A stretch of DNA of 64,000 nucleotides from Arbacia lixula (Eukaryota > Echinodermata > Echinoidea > Arbacioida > Arbaciidae), in contig OZ022595.1 in the NCBI GenBank assembly GCA_963669155.1, forward strand, positions 19,247,252 to 19,311,251, read 5' to 3'. The notes beneath the pieces were generated by a model. That model saw only the letters and a program-made list of their open reading frames with translations. It was not told where the DNA came from and ran no database searches. This document shows, piece by piece, positions 1 through 58,319 of the stretch. The translations under genes were made by a program, and so were the position numbers. How positions within the stretch are numbered: position 1 is the first letter of the stretch; the number at the start of each line of letters is the position of its first letter.

Positions 1-23
1 GGAATAGAAATAGTGCACTTGGT

Positions 24-356
24 TCATATTTTCAAATCTGATTTCAAATTATTTCTGAACTTTTTGTATATTCTTAAGTTTCTGATGTAATCTGCCACTT
101 TATTCCATAGAAAGATGGCTGCATGTGGAAATATTTTGTTATCATTTATGGGACATAGAATAGTGACTTCAAAGTAGAATGAATTGTTTTTCTGGTTTGT
201 ACTCTCTAAACAATTCAGTGAGATATAATGGAGCAAAGTGATGGAAACAATCATAGTTCGTGAGAGATTTTGGAACTGAACACGGGACTGGTTGGAACTG
301 GATAACAGGATCCTCAAAATAAAGAGAATTCTAACTAAACCCAACCTGCTAGACAC
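24..356 (-). mobile_element. LINE reverse-transcriptase C-terminal remnant
   Basis: The reading frame contains LWNKVADYIRNLRIYKKFRN followed by NLKSDL, the pattern (WN, then a spaced FK..LK) typical of the last residues of CR1/Jockey-type non-LTR ORF2. It lies downstream of the host stop codon in the same orientation. A 5'-truncated copy is the simplest reading. Confidence 0.45.
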
Positions 357-466
357 TCATCGATATTTCCACTGGTAATTGCGCTGAATGTTGAGGGGTA
401 GTAGTGATAATGATTATGCTCCGTAATAATGGCAGAATAAATTTGCAGTCATCATTAGAACTGGAT

Positions 467-472
467 TTTATT
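467..472 (-). promoter_or_regulatory. Possible polyadenylation signal AATAAA
   Basis: AATAAA on the minus strand about 240 nt past the stop codon. A second one lies at 99-104. Either could end the transcript; neither was tested. Confidence 0.35.
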
Positions 473-711
473 CAACTTAAAATATTTCATCATTTTGCTA
501 TGATACTGCCCTGCCATTCCTAAATTGAACAAGAACAGCACTCCATTGATTCCCCTTACTTCGACCCCTCACCTTTAAATCAATACATTTTCTCAGAACT
601 AAAACAATGTTATTTTATAAAATAAAATGCTGCAGAAACTCACACTTTAAAATCATAAAAAGCTGCATTTTCTAAACAGGCAAGCAAACAAATAGGCAGG
701 CTGGTCCTCCG

Positions 712-46658
<45,947 letters not shown>

Positions 46659-46789
46659 GGTTCTGGCAAGTTGGCTGCAAAGAGATAACAAGTACACTGT
46701 TACACAACTCTAGGTGGCCACATTGTGTCTTCAAAGTGAGCAATCTAGATGAGTCATAAATAAAATAATAATCTATAATCTATATCTTA

Positions 46790-47630
46790 TTCACCTATTA
46801 TGTCATCTTTATTTTCATCACTCCAAACTTACAACCATTACCTAATAATTACATCTAAAAAAAATGGTAAAATTCGATATTGTTGGCTCATCACTTTTAT
46901 CTATTACAGATCATTATCATCAGTCCATCCTATTCTATCACTAGTCTTCACCATCATTATCATTATCATTTATCACCGTTGATCAATCATCATCGTTATC
47001 ACTCTACCACCCATCATCGTCATCATTAACATATTCCTTCATCGTATTCCTTACTAAACAATATACCATCATCACCAAATTTTACAAGACATCATGCATC
47101 ATTGTCTCTATCAACACTATCTTGAATTGTCATCTTCATAAACCATCACCATCACCATCACCACATCATGTTTCACCAAGATCATCACCATCTTCCTTCA
47201 TCATTTTCTTCATCATACAATATCATCATCACCATATTTTACAAGAAATCATCTTAATTTGTCAACACTAATGACATCACCATCACCAAAATCACCACGT
47301 ATCACCAACATCATCATCATCATCATTATCATCATCATCATCATCATCATCATCAATATCACCATCATCATCAAGATTATCACCGTCATCATTATCACCA
47401 TCATCATTATCATCATCATCATCATCATCATTATCACCATCATCATCAGCATCATCATTATCATCATCATCATCATCATCATTATCACCATCATCATTAT
47501 CACCATCATCATTATCATCATCATCATCATCATCATCATTATCACCATCATCATCAGCATCATCATTATCACCATCATCATTATCACCATCATCATTATC
47601 ACCATCATCATTATCATTATCATCATCATT

Positions 47631-47661
<31 letters not shown>

Positions 47662-48290
47662 GCACCAGCAGCAGCATCATCATCATCATCATCACCATCT
47701 TCCTTCATGTCCTTACCAGACAATACCATCATCACCATATTTTAAGATTGTCGTAAGTGTCTGTCAACGCATCATGTCATCATCACATAACATTACAATC
47801 ACCATCATGTATCACCAACATCGTCATCATCATCATCATCATTACCATCATAATCATCATTATCATCATCATCATATCTTCGTTTTCATTTTCCTTACCA
47901 TACAATGCCATAATCACCATATCTTACAAGAGGTCATCTTTGTCTATCATGTCATCATCATTATCATCACCATCACCATATATGTATCACCACCAACATC
48001 ATCATCATGTATCATTTACATCACTACCATCACCATCACTATCACCATCACCATCATCACCATCAACATCACTATCACCATCACCATCATCATCACAGTT
48101 TTCAGCATCCCTGCTCGCATCTCCACCATCATTACTATCATCTTCACCACAATCACCATTTTCACAATCACCATCAGCTCCACCACTGTTACCACTTTCA
48201 CCATCACCGACACCATCTTCTCCACCACCACCATTTTCACCATGCCTTGCATCACCATCACTATCACTAGCATCATAATGAAAACTACCA
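46790..48290. repeat. ATC/ATT triplet array with a CAG block
   Basis: Degenerate at the edges and near-perfect (ATC)n at 47305-47690, with a CAG-rich block at 47638-47675. Frames of poly-Ile, poly-Met, poly-His/Ser or poly-Asp on both strands are artefacts. Confidence 0.95.
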
Positions 48291-48299
48291 ATTGATACC

Positions 48300-51280
48300 A
48301 ACATTAGACACCCTACAGCAAGACAACACCGAACACATTTACATCTCCCCATATTTCTAATCAAGCCTTCAACCATACGAGTTTACGACACCTGTACGAC
48401 ATGCGCAGGCGATCGCCGTAGGCATGCATGTAGCTCCACACTTTTATAGCCAAGACGGCTAATCCAATTTACACTACGATCAGTCTAAATGCTCTAGATA
48501 GCCGCTTACTCGAAACCAATTAAAAAACATCGCTTCTACTCACCACAAAACACAGCCGAATGAGATAACGGACCAGAAAAGGTTCTGCAGAAACACAATC
48601 AACACATAAGCAGCCAGATTAGCCCTAACTTTGACCACACAGTTCCAGCCATGCAACGACAAATCCACACAGTGCAGAAACAAGCGACCCACTGAGAATG
48701 TTGTGCTTGAAGCTTGGCGAGCAAATCAAAGAATCTGGGAATATTGAGATGGAATGGTAGAATCACGGCGGTACAGTGCCCCGTGCTTACGTGCGGCGGT
48801 ACACTAATGCGAGATAGAGTGGTGACGGTCGGAGTACTATGGAAAGCCATCGTACCAATATTTAGGAAATATATGTACTTTAATTCAAGTTTTTTAGTCA
48901 TCCATTTGAATTAGAATAATTGCGTTTGATAACAACATGTAATGGTTTGCACCATTAAAGATGCCATGCTTGCAAACTGAGGCCTTTTCTTGCATTTTCA
49001 CCTCTATCTTACACAAAGCGAGTGCAAAGGCCCCCAAAACAACTACTCCAAATGTTTGCATTTTTAGGACTATCACAAAAAAACACGCTTTTGTCTTGTT
49101 TAGAACCTTTGAAGAAAACAAACATATTCCAATATTTCACCATTCATGAACGTAGACCCGAGTATGCTGTAATCCAAAAAGACCCTTTTCCATTTTGAAC
49201 ATACCCCCCCCCCCCCCTCCTATTCGTGGAATTTTGAATGATTATGCGTGCACATGATTGATCTCAAATGACACACTCCGGATACGTTTATCTACAGTTA
49301 TTTTTTTTTTACTAAGCCGTAATATTTCTATAACCCCCTCAAAAATGGTCTGCAAGTCAAGTTTAAGGGATACTATATCGCTTGGTGCGTCATCATCGTA
49401 CATGATTGTGATATCATTAGAAAGCTTGATTATTCATCTTGGAATTTGTGTCCTTCTTGGTATGTTAATTGGCCTCCTTCTGAATAAAGGGAAAATTAGA
49501 AGTGAAATGTTTTCAGCAACAAATGCTCCATTCATTTGAAGATGCAATGTGTTTTGAGCAGTGCCAAGGTGATGGTGCGTGTCTTGCATGAATGTCAAAG
49601 ATATAAAATGGTCGTTTCATCATGGTAATGATGATGGATGGAATATGAGCTTTTATACAAGATGATGAATTACAATTACCCTCAGGACGACTTCCCCAGG
49701 GGTTCTCGTCCAGTGAGGTACCGTCGAAGACGCAGATATTACAGATCTTCGATTATCATGGTTCTCAAACAGATAAACTTAAGCCTTTTCAAACAAAATC
49801 AAACATAATACTAGTACACAACAGACCAGTAAGAGACAATCAGAATAATACAGTACAGCTGTACATAAACAAATTGTTTTGTGGAAAATGGAACATTCTA
49901 AATATTTTTCCATCTTATAAATTTCCTTGGTAAGTTTGACAGGGAAGAGACGTATATCTTTAAAGTAATTTTACTTAATTCATGGTACAGTGATTAAGGT
50001 GAGGTGTAAATAGGATATATACAAAGTTAACGATGATTATCACTACATAAACAGGTAGAATAAATCTTAATTTAAAGAATACACTGACACATCGTGAAAT
50101 CTTATCTTTTAACCAGGTGATCGATCCAGTCAGGGCTCATACGAGTTCGTTCACTGGTTAACCCTTTTGTGTTAGATAACATGAAGCTCTGTGGGATTTG
50201 CGTGTATAACTTGTGAATAGAGTCACACATCTGGCACACAAAGAGCTAATTCGCTTGGAGAACCGACGAAAATGAGATCGCACGATGTTAGTTAATAGGG
50301 AGAGGGCGGTCTTGAATCGAGACTACTAGTTTTTAATAGCACTGCACGGCTGCTCTCGTTATTGTTCATCAACGTTTCTTTGCAAGGCTATCGAGGATTG
50401 CAACATATTCTTTGGGAATCTCTGGTCCCGGGAATCAAAAGGGCAAAGGAGTCGGCTGATATTGACATTCACTCATTGTGTTTATATATTTTTGTGTATT
50501 GTCTGTAAAACATTTGTATTTACATGTATTAATGTATGATTTGTATACATGCATTACCATGGCATCGTCAAATACAGCCTCAGGAACAAATACTAAAGTC
50601 CAGTATGTGTCGTATTTAACTTCGCAGAATTCCCCCAATGCTCAGTAGAAATATAGCACTTTTTTATCTGCTTGCTTTCCATAGCCGTGTTCAGCCCAAT
50701 GCGACATCGACGTCAACATCCAGCTTCAGCCTGTTGGTAATGCAGGGTGCATTACTCAGATTGAGCCTGCGTGTACGTACAATGCACGCCATTATGCGTA
50801 CGTCAGGCTGCCTTGCGTTGCTAGTCTTTAAATACGGAACTCTTTTCAAAATCTTTCAGAGCTTGTTCTCTTTTTTTTATATGTGGAATCAAAGCAAATC
50901 ATAGCATATTTTATATAATCTAAATCTAAAGTTATCATGATAATATTGATTAAAGAATTTGGATCGTTGCAGTCATTCAGGAGGATGATCAAATACGCAG
51001 GTGGTTATATTTGATGATAAACGACTGAAAGTTAGTACTAGTCGGTCAAATCGGCGGTGGCGTATAATGAGGCGGTATAGATTCGTCTACCGTAGTATGA
51101 GGTAATGCTGAAAGCACTCGTGGCGCCTTAGGTTGTAGTAGACAGCATGTTCAACCCAGAGCATGTAATGTGAGTTAATGACATGGTTGGGACATCGTCA
51201 AGCTGAAACGAATGACAGTTTAGATGGGGGTACTTCAATTTGATGACTACAGTGCGGGTCATCGAGAGAGGAATATGGAG
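48300..51280. other. Upstream DNA; possible noncoding 5' exon not located
   Basis: Sequence upstream of the host start. A donor-like CGCAC|GTAAGC at 48791 (minus) lies in a slightly CpG-richer patch and could end a noncoding exon, but nothing confirms it. C17-like runs occur at 49205. On the minus strand ICVFDGTSLDENPWGSRPEG (about 49695-49755) followed by GTAATT looks exon-like but has no recognised homology. Confidence 0.3.
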
Positions 51281-51292
51281 AGAGAGAGAGAG

Positions 51293-51335
<43 letters not shown>

Positions 51336-51390
51336 TATATATATATATCCATGTATATATATCTATCTATATATATATATATGTGTGTGT
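51280..51390. repeat. (GA)n, (GT)n and (TA)n microsatellites
   Basis: Three adjoining dinucleotide runs. Similar (TA)n occurs at 51885-51990 and (GA)n at 52039-52078. Confidence 0.95.
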
Positions 51391-51430
51391 GTGTATAGAA
51401 GAATATAGGTTGCGATGGCGCTGATTTCTA

Positions 51431-51885
51431 AGTGAAGACAAACAAATGGAATGAAACGCCGGAGAAGAAAAATTATTCGACCGACATGATTTTACTGTGA
51501 TCTAGTATACTCAACGTTACGCCTATCATGTTTTCTTACTACATGTACGTAACAACTTGTGATTATATTTCTTTTTCCAGGGTCCCTGTTGAGTCTACCG
51601 CCTAATTTTGATATCTAATTTTTACTTTTTGTGCTGGAATTTCACACCATGTCGATCTGTGGATTTTACGCTATAATATGGTTTACTATACTTTACGCCT
51701 ATCTCGTACTACGTAACAATATGACATAAGCGTCCCTAGTTTCAGTTCAAAACACGCTCGTTGTACGCAATCATGTTTTTGCGTAAATTGTTCATTCATT
51801 CATTCTTGATGAAGGTCTATGATCGAAAATTCGAATAATTTTTCTTCTCCGACGTTTCATTCAATTTGTTTGTCTTCACCTATAT
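51431..51885. mobile_element. MITE-like element with about 50-bp inverted ends
   Basis: Left end GTGAAGACAAACAAATGGAA, then ACGCCGGAGAAGAAAAATTA; right end the complement with two differences. 455 bp, no coding. A fragment (ACGCTCGTTGTACGCAATCA) is repeated at about 51991. Confidence 0.82.
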
Positions 51886-52036
51886 ATATGTATATATATA
51901 TATGATTTCATATAACTATATAGGGAAAGAGAGGTATATATATATATATTTACATACATTATACATAACCATATATATAAATATAGAGACACGCTCGTTG
52001 TACGCAATCACGTTTTTGTGTAAATGAGAATGAATG

Positions 52037-52082
<46 letters not shown>

Positions 52083-52379
52083 TTTCATTTGGTTAGCTAT
52101 TATCAATGGCCGAATGTGTCTATTTGATAATGTCCACCGCGCATGCGTTGTGCCCCCCCCCCACCCCCCACACACTTCTTATGGTTTGCTTTATCTTTTA
52201 AATCGCGACGTGCGATTTCTTGGTATTATTCAGTTATTCGTCAGAGCGTAATTCGCATTAACCCACGATGAATAATTCTCTATTCCATTTTCTTGAACAC
52301 AATTCTCCATATCGCATGTCATGTATGTCAGGGATATTTGTTACATAATCTACACAGCTACATCCGGATATTTGTTCTT

Positions 52380-52662
52380 GCAGTCATGACCGCTTCCGGT
52401 TAGTCCACCCCCTGGACTGTATTTAGCAATCCACCGACAACGAACGTTGGTGGCGCATCACATAAAAAAAATTTCACCCTTTTTTCCGGGCGGACAGATT
52501 CGTGGAGTCGCGCAATCAGTGGGTCTGGCGCGGTGTGCGTACTATGTGAATGGCGTAATGTGTGTGGGAGAAGAGAGGCAGACGATAAAATACGGCCAGT
52601 ATCTGGACTAGCTTCCGGTCTGCGACGCTAGTACCCTAGACTGGAAGCGGTCGTAACTGCAA
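52380..52662. mobile_element. Foldback-like element
   Basis: TTGCAGTCATGACCGCTTCC at the left and its near complement GGAAGCGGTCGTAACTGCAA at the right, about 280 bp apart. A second inverted pair (CTTCCGGT..AGTC) lies inside. Confidence 0.65.
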
Positions 52663-53925
52663 ACAAAAAAATGTGGCTGTGCGGTTGCATCATGGGACGA
52701 TTCTCCTTCATGACGACATACCTGCAATGCGATATGGCAAGTCGTAACAAAGATGACATCATGATTGAAAAAAAAATATTCATACAAAATCAGTTGAAAA
52801 TCCTTAGGCATCTTTTTTTTTTTTTCACGCAAACATAAAGAGTGATTACTCTAGCTCCAGAGCAGTCCTATAGTTGAGCAGAGATACGTCTATGAATAGA
52901 TTTATGAGGAGTTTATGATGTCGCTCAGCCACCTAATATTTGGATCAAATTGGCTGATAGGCTCAGTTACAGGCTTTTAACAAAAATCGCGTCTAAAACT
53001 TGCCCTTTAAAGATAGGCGGAGATATGGGTAGGGGAAGGGAGCGAGAACGGAAGGGGGAGGGGAGCGGGGGGGGGGGGTCGATATGAAACTCTCTATTAA
53101 TTGTATTGTTATATAGCGATATGTTATGCAGGAGGGTCAATTTATATGTTTGGTTCAGAAGATTATACGCAGGTAATAGCCACATGGTCCCCATTGTTTC
53201 TTCATTTACCTGACATTCTGACATTATGTGATTTTACGTAATTAATATGTTTGTTTGGAAATACCAGGGCCATGTTGCATGTGTGTTGTCAACTATTGTA
53301 ATTTACCATTAATGGTAATTGACATATCAGCATCAGTAATGCTAAAAGCCCATTGGCTGCTGCCATGGTAGTTACAACTTATGGTGAGTTACAACAATCG
53401 AAATCATAATTAATAGAATCCAGGAGAAAAAAAAACATGACACCCTGAGATACATTCGTAAAGGTAGTGCCAATAGTTAACCATATTCTGCACACACGTA
53501 ATAGGATTTGGGATAGTCCAGAGGGCTTACTTAAGATGACATACTCGTTGAAAAATCATGCATATAAAATCAGTTGAACATCTTTGAGCACATTTCTTCA
53601 TATAAGTATAAAGAGTGATAACCATTGATCCATAGCAGTCAGCAGTGCAATGGTTTGGCACAGACAGGTCCATTATTAACATGGGAAATAAATATTACAG
53701 ACGTAGGGCCTAAAAAGGATGAGCAGTGTGATGGCGCTCTTCAGTTAGCACTTTTTGGGTCATAGACTACGGTCAGACTCTAGATGGTCTATTTAACCCT
53801 ATTTATGCACAGTTTACGTGATTTGTGTACGTTATATGCGCCAATGTGCGTCATTGACTTAGGACAGTATTTACAACAGTGGTTCAAAGGGACATACATC
53901 TGAGCTTAACTGAGTATATGGCGGC
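52663..53925. other. Intergenic DNA with a diverged MITE relative
   Basis: 53268-53400 resembles the GTTGCATAAAAC MITE (TTACCATTAATGGTAATTGA core, weaker ends). A G9 run occurs at about 53070. The rest is unique. Confidence 0.5.
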
Positions 53926-53929
53926 CATT

Positions 53930-55190
53930 TTGAAAAATGGCCGCTATTTAAAAAAAAAATTGTTCTCATCACATAAGGTATCAGATTAAAGCTAATTATA
54001 TTCTCTACAAAATGATACCTAGCTCATTTAGCTTTGCGGTAATTTTTATCAAATTTTGGGGCAAAAACGTGATTTTAAAAAAATGTCTACGATTTTAAAT
54101 TTTCTTCAATTACGTATTTTTTCATATTTTAAGAATTTTTCACACTTATGGACTGAAACGTTTTGAAAATTGACATATGGATATGTTTCATATTGTGTGT
54201 AAAAATGAATCAAATTCCATTTCATAATATATAGTTATATATAGCATTCCAAAGTTGAAACTTCGATGTTTGCTAAAGCAGCATTTTGCGCATATCGGTC
54301 TTCCGCCGTATGTTTAACACGCAACCATCAAGACCATGTGTATCGGATCTGAACGTCCCTATATACTCGCCAAATATGCTTAAACTTGGAAAATTTGGTA
54401 CCATTGTCATCGAGGACTACTACATACAGACATTATTAATGAAACTTCAACTCCTACCCACCTTTCTCTGGGGGTAAAAGGGTTTAGTTGACCCCCCCCC
54501 CCCCCCCTAATATGCACATGATCTGTAGAACATATCCATATCCCAATAGTTTGGTTAAATCAATGAGCGGAATATGAATTAAGCCATAGAGAGGGGTTCG
54601 AAGGGGAGTGAGAGAAAAGCTAGATGAGGAAGAAAGGGAGGGGAGAAGGATGAGTGCTAGGAGGAGGGGTAAAACAGTGGGAAAGTTTCCCATTTTAGGA
54701 ATGTACAGCAAGTAGACGAAACTAGTACTGCTGTACTCTACCGACTTCTGATAGCAGTAGATGCTATATATAAGGTATCATATTACAACTAATCAAATTT
54801 TCTACAAGATGATGCCAAACTCATATGGCTTTGGGGTAATTTTTATCAATTTTTTAGGTAAAAATGTGATATTTTAAAACAAAATTTCCAAGATTTTAAA
54901 TTTTATCCAATTACGTATTGGTTTATGTTTCAAAAATCTTGCACACCAATGTACTGAAACGTAATGGAAATTTGCCAATATATATGTTTTATATATTGTG
55001 TATAAAAATAAAGTACATTCCATTTCATGATACATAGTTATAGCATTCCAAAGTTGCATTTTGCGCATATCGGTCATCCGCCATATGTTTAACACGCAGC
55101 CATCATGACCATGCATGTGTATCGAATCTATACGTCCCTACTTACTGGTTAAATGTACTTTAACTTCGAAAATTTGGTACAGAATCTCTG
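53930..55190. repeat. Two diverged direct copies of a dispersed repeat of about 430 bp
   Basis: 53975-54410 and 54768-55175 share TTTATCAA, TTTTAAATTTTMTYCAATTA, GCATTTTGCGCATATCGGTC and CGCCRTATGTTTAACACGCA. Between them is a C17 run and a GA-rich patch. A third, inverted copy lies at about 57022-57320. Confidence 0.85.
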
Positions 55191-55751
55191 GAATTTGTTT
55201 TGGGTTGTTGTTTTTTTCAACTCTCGTCAAAGCATGAGGGTGAGTGCGCATTGTACTTCTAAATGTGCTATTCGTCGAAGGCCTATATTTTAATGGTATA
55301 CTTTTTAGTCAATTTTAAGGGTTGGGCCTGTAATTAGTGATATGCTGTTGTTCAATTTTCATTCGCATCATCCAAGCTAATTGTTAGTAGAAATAAGGAT
55401 AGAAAAGAAATTAAAGTGGATTTCAAGAAGAATAACCAAAAACAAGAGGGGAGGAAATGTTACGGCTTGCTTAATAAAGAGAAAGAGGGAAACCAACTAA
55501 TCAAAACAAATTTAAAAAATCAAAAGATTACGCAATGGTTGCCAGGCGTTCAGGTGTCGTGACTTAGGGGCCAAATCAATGACCTTTTACCGACTACCAT
55601 TAGTGCCCTTCTGATAGGCGATCGGCCCAAAGCATGTCTCTTCGTAAACTCCTGGAACTCTAGCCGAGGCCCTGACGATTTAGGGGAGGAAACAAGGCTG
55701 ATCCCAATCATACGGTGCCAAACCGCAAAAATCCTTGAACCTGTATTAGCG

Positions 55752-55830
55752 TCAGACGAGATTCGAACCCGTGCGAGGCGCACGAGTGTGAGCTTACTGC
55801 CGGCGTATTAGACCTCTCGGCCATAATAGC
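55752..55830 (-). other. tRNA-like sequence (tRNA pseudogene or SINE head)
   Basis: The minus strand carries an A-box-like TGGCCGAGAGGTCTAATACG and a B-box GGTTCGAATCT with a pairable T arm (ACGGG/CTCGT). The D-arm wording resembles tRNA-Leu/Ser. Acceptor and anticodon stems do not pair, so it is not a working tRNA. Confidence 0.45.
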
Positions 55831-55953
55831 GTCGGTGCTCAACCGAGAGAATTTAGCCGCTACATGGTGTTTATGTGTATGTTTGCATCCCTCCACGATG
55901 AATGTTTTAGCGACCCTAAGCTGCAAATGTATCGTGCCCGAACTTGTTCATAC

Positions 55954-56041
55954 ACTATGAGCATGGTCTTTTGTTATGCGGACATTTCAAAGGGACCCTT
56001 TGAAATTTTGCCCGCATAACAAAAGATCGTGTCCGTAGTGT
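55954..56041. repeat. Near-perfect 88-bp hairpin
   Basis: GGTCTTTTGTTATGCGG and its complement CCGCATAACAAAAGATC, closing on CAAAGGGACCCTTTG. Arms about 42 bp with a few mismatches. Confidence 0.85.
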
Positions 56042-56049
56042 CAGTAATA

Positions 56050-57020
56050 CACACAGACCCTTGGTACACACAGAGTCATGACCGTATGTATTCAGAGTAC
56101 ATGCAAGTTTAATGTGTAGCTTGTCGCTGGTTTAACGTTGTATTGTACGACGATATCTGGTGGATTTTAGAATGGTGTTATTTAAGTGTTGCATATATGC
56201 CATCGTATAGGGCTTTTGAATAAGCCGTTTTCGCAATGTACTCATAACTTTATCCCTAAGACGCTATGATATTCGCCTGTATCTGGTGATTCAGTTTAAA
56301 TTGGTGGAATGCATATTAGTTGTTGCTACTCTTCAACTTTCCTGCTATCCGCCACCTTAAGAGTCGTTTCAGACACGCCTGTTTCAATCAAGGAAATTGG
56401 TCATGTGTGACTGGTTTGATGCTGGATTGATTATGTTATATGGATGTGTCAAAGGGTGTAAGAAGGTGCTACTGCCAATCAATACTTACATAGTGATGCG
56501 CAACATCGAAATAACACAAATACAGAAAGCAAGGATGAAGCAAGGATGTTGCTTACCTCAAGGAAAAGAGATCAATGTGTTCGTGGTGGTAGCTTTTTGT
56601 GATGTCATAATGTATTTCAAGGCCAGTACAGCATATAGTGTATATCATTTCAAAGCTATGTAGCGCACACTAAATAACTAGGTGAATGAATGATAAAAAC
56701 ATGTTTCATGTTCATGAAAGTGTACGTACGTACGTATGTGCAATATACATACATACGTACGTCCGTACATTTATGTATAATGCACATATCATGTACACCG
56801 ACTTTGCGCTTTTGACATGTGTCAGACTTGTATACATACCAATATACTTTCATTACTATTAGGGTGACCCATCTCTGTAGTAAACATGTTGATGGAAGCC
56901 AAAAGAAACTTGCGTTTTGCGAGAACATTTGGATACAATGGGTCATACTAGACACAAAAGGCATGCAGACCCGATAAGCACCGTTGCGTGTAAAACACAT
57001 GACGGGGACAAAATGTGTAC
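56050..57020. other. Intergenic DNA, nothing recognised
   Basis: A short CGTACGTACGTA repeat pair lies around 56723-56763. No exon, gene or element seen. Confidence 0.6.
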
Positions 57021-57021
57021 A

Positions 57022-57320
57022 AAATGCTGCTTTAGCTAATATCAAAGTACAAACTTTGGAGAGCTATAACTATGTATCAGGTTAAGTAATGAATCAACTT
57101 TTTCCGAGATTATCAAACAGATATCCTGGCATTTTTAAAAAAAAATTATATGTATGAGTGAGACGGATTTTTGAAATATAAAGAAATGTGTAATTTACGA
57201 AAATTCCAATTTTTGAGGGAAATTGTTAAAAATCACATTTGTTGCCCAAATTTCTCATAAAAATCACTCCAAATCCTGCTAAATCGGATACTATGTATTA
57301 TACTGTATATGTAATATTTT
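57022..57320 (-). repeat. Third, inverted copy of the dispersed repeat
   Basis: The complement of GCTTTAGCTAATATCAAAGT, CACATTTGTTGCCCAAATTT and neighbouring sequence aligns with 53975-54290. More diverged than the direct pair. Confidence 0.6.
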
Positions 57321-57456
57321 CAAAGATTGTTAAACACTCTGAGTCAGCTGGTTGTTGCTGCTCGGACGGGTCCCGGAGAGGCCTTGGGTTGCTATTGGTG
57401 ACGTATTGTTTGAATAAGGTGAATAAGGTTTCATACATAACGAGTGTGTTCTATTA

Positions 57457-57970
57457 ACGAATAGTTTGCTCCGAACGGAATTGTCATACAAATGTTTATC
57501 CTCGCCTTCCTTATGACGATATATTAAAACAATGCCAGGGTGGCGTCATCACATGCATTGTTACGCGGGTTCCTTTGTATTATCTCTCTACCTATCACAA
57601 CAATTTCGCTATGAACGGAATTTCCATTCAAGTGTTGATTATCGCCTCCGATAGGCTAACATATTTCAAGAATACCGAAATAGCGCTGTCTCATGCATTG
57701 TTACGCAGGATTGTTTTCGGTACGCATTCCCAGCGTGCCCCGATAAACTGCGTCACATGTTCTCTTGAGGACAAAGCTGTGTCGCGGCCCAATTTTGTAT
57801 TCTCTCTGTAACAATCACGAATATGTTGCTATTAATATAATTGTCATTTCAATTGTTGATTATCGCCTCCGTCAGGCTGATATATTTAAATGATACCACG
57901 GTGTCGTCTTTACATATTGCGCAGGCTACGCATTCTTAGCGTGTCCTGATATACTGTGTCATATGTTTAA
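57457..57970. repeat. Three degenerate tandem units (about 140-200 bp)
   Basis: GAACGGAATTKYCATWCAA, TTGATTATCGCCTCCG and TGCATTGTTACGC recur in order in each unit. CATTCCCAGCGTGCCC is followed by a diverged copy CATTCTTAGCGTGTCC. Confidence 0.75.
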
Positions 57971-57999
57971 GTACATACACATGTTACAACTCACTCGTG

Positions 58000-58240
58000 T
58001 ATTGAATTGAATTACCCCAGAAAGCCCTTTCACGAAAATCTAGCCGAATGGTCCTTACGGCGGACTAGTCATATCACCTTCTGCTATTTCGTCGAACAGT
58101 ATTCACATACAAAACAATTGTATATACAGGACCGCAATACTGGAACACCCTTAATACCTCATTAAAACAGAAAACAAAGAACTACTGCTTCAAAAATCAT
58201 CTAAAGCTTATTCTTCTGAACTCACACTTTCTCTGAGTCG
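58000..58240 (+). mobile_element. LINE ORF2 C-terminal remnant
   Basis: The frame YTGPQYWNTLNTSLKQKTKN then YCFKNHLKLILL ends at TGA. This is the WN.L...FK..LK pattern of non-LTR reverse-transcriptase ends, with upstream frame breaks. Confidence 0.55.
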
Positions 58241-58319
58241 TCATCCCGCTTTCATACTATTGTAGGCTTTGTAATTCGCGTGGTTTTACACTCTATTCAA
58301 TCTAATGTTGTTTGTTTTA

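Noticed and set aside
47249..48376. Open frames of poly-Ile, poly-Met and poly-Asp
   Set aside because: Triplet microsatellite; no start context, splice sites or domain.
48791..48860. Noncoding first exon of the host gene ending at CGCAC|GTAAGC
   Set aside because: Only a donor-like hexamer and slightly more CpG support it; kept as a possibility but not called.
50150..50260. Second TTAA element (TTAACCCTTTTGTG ... CACACAAAGAGCTAA)
   Set aside because: The right border lacks TTAA and the ends match only loosely.
55752..55830. Functional tRNA-Leu or tRNA-Ser gene
   Set aside because: Acceptor and anticodon stems do not pair.
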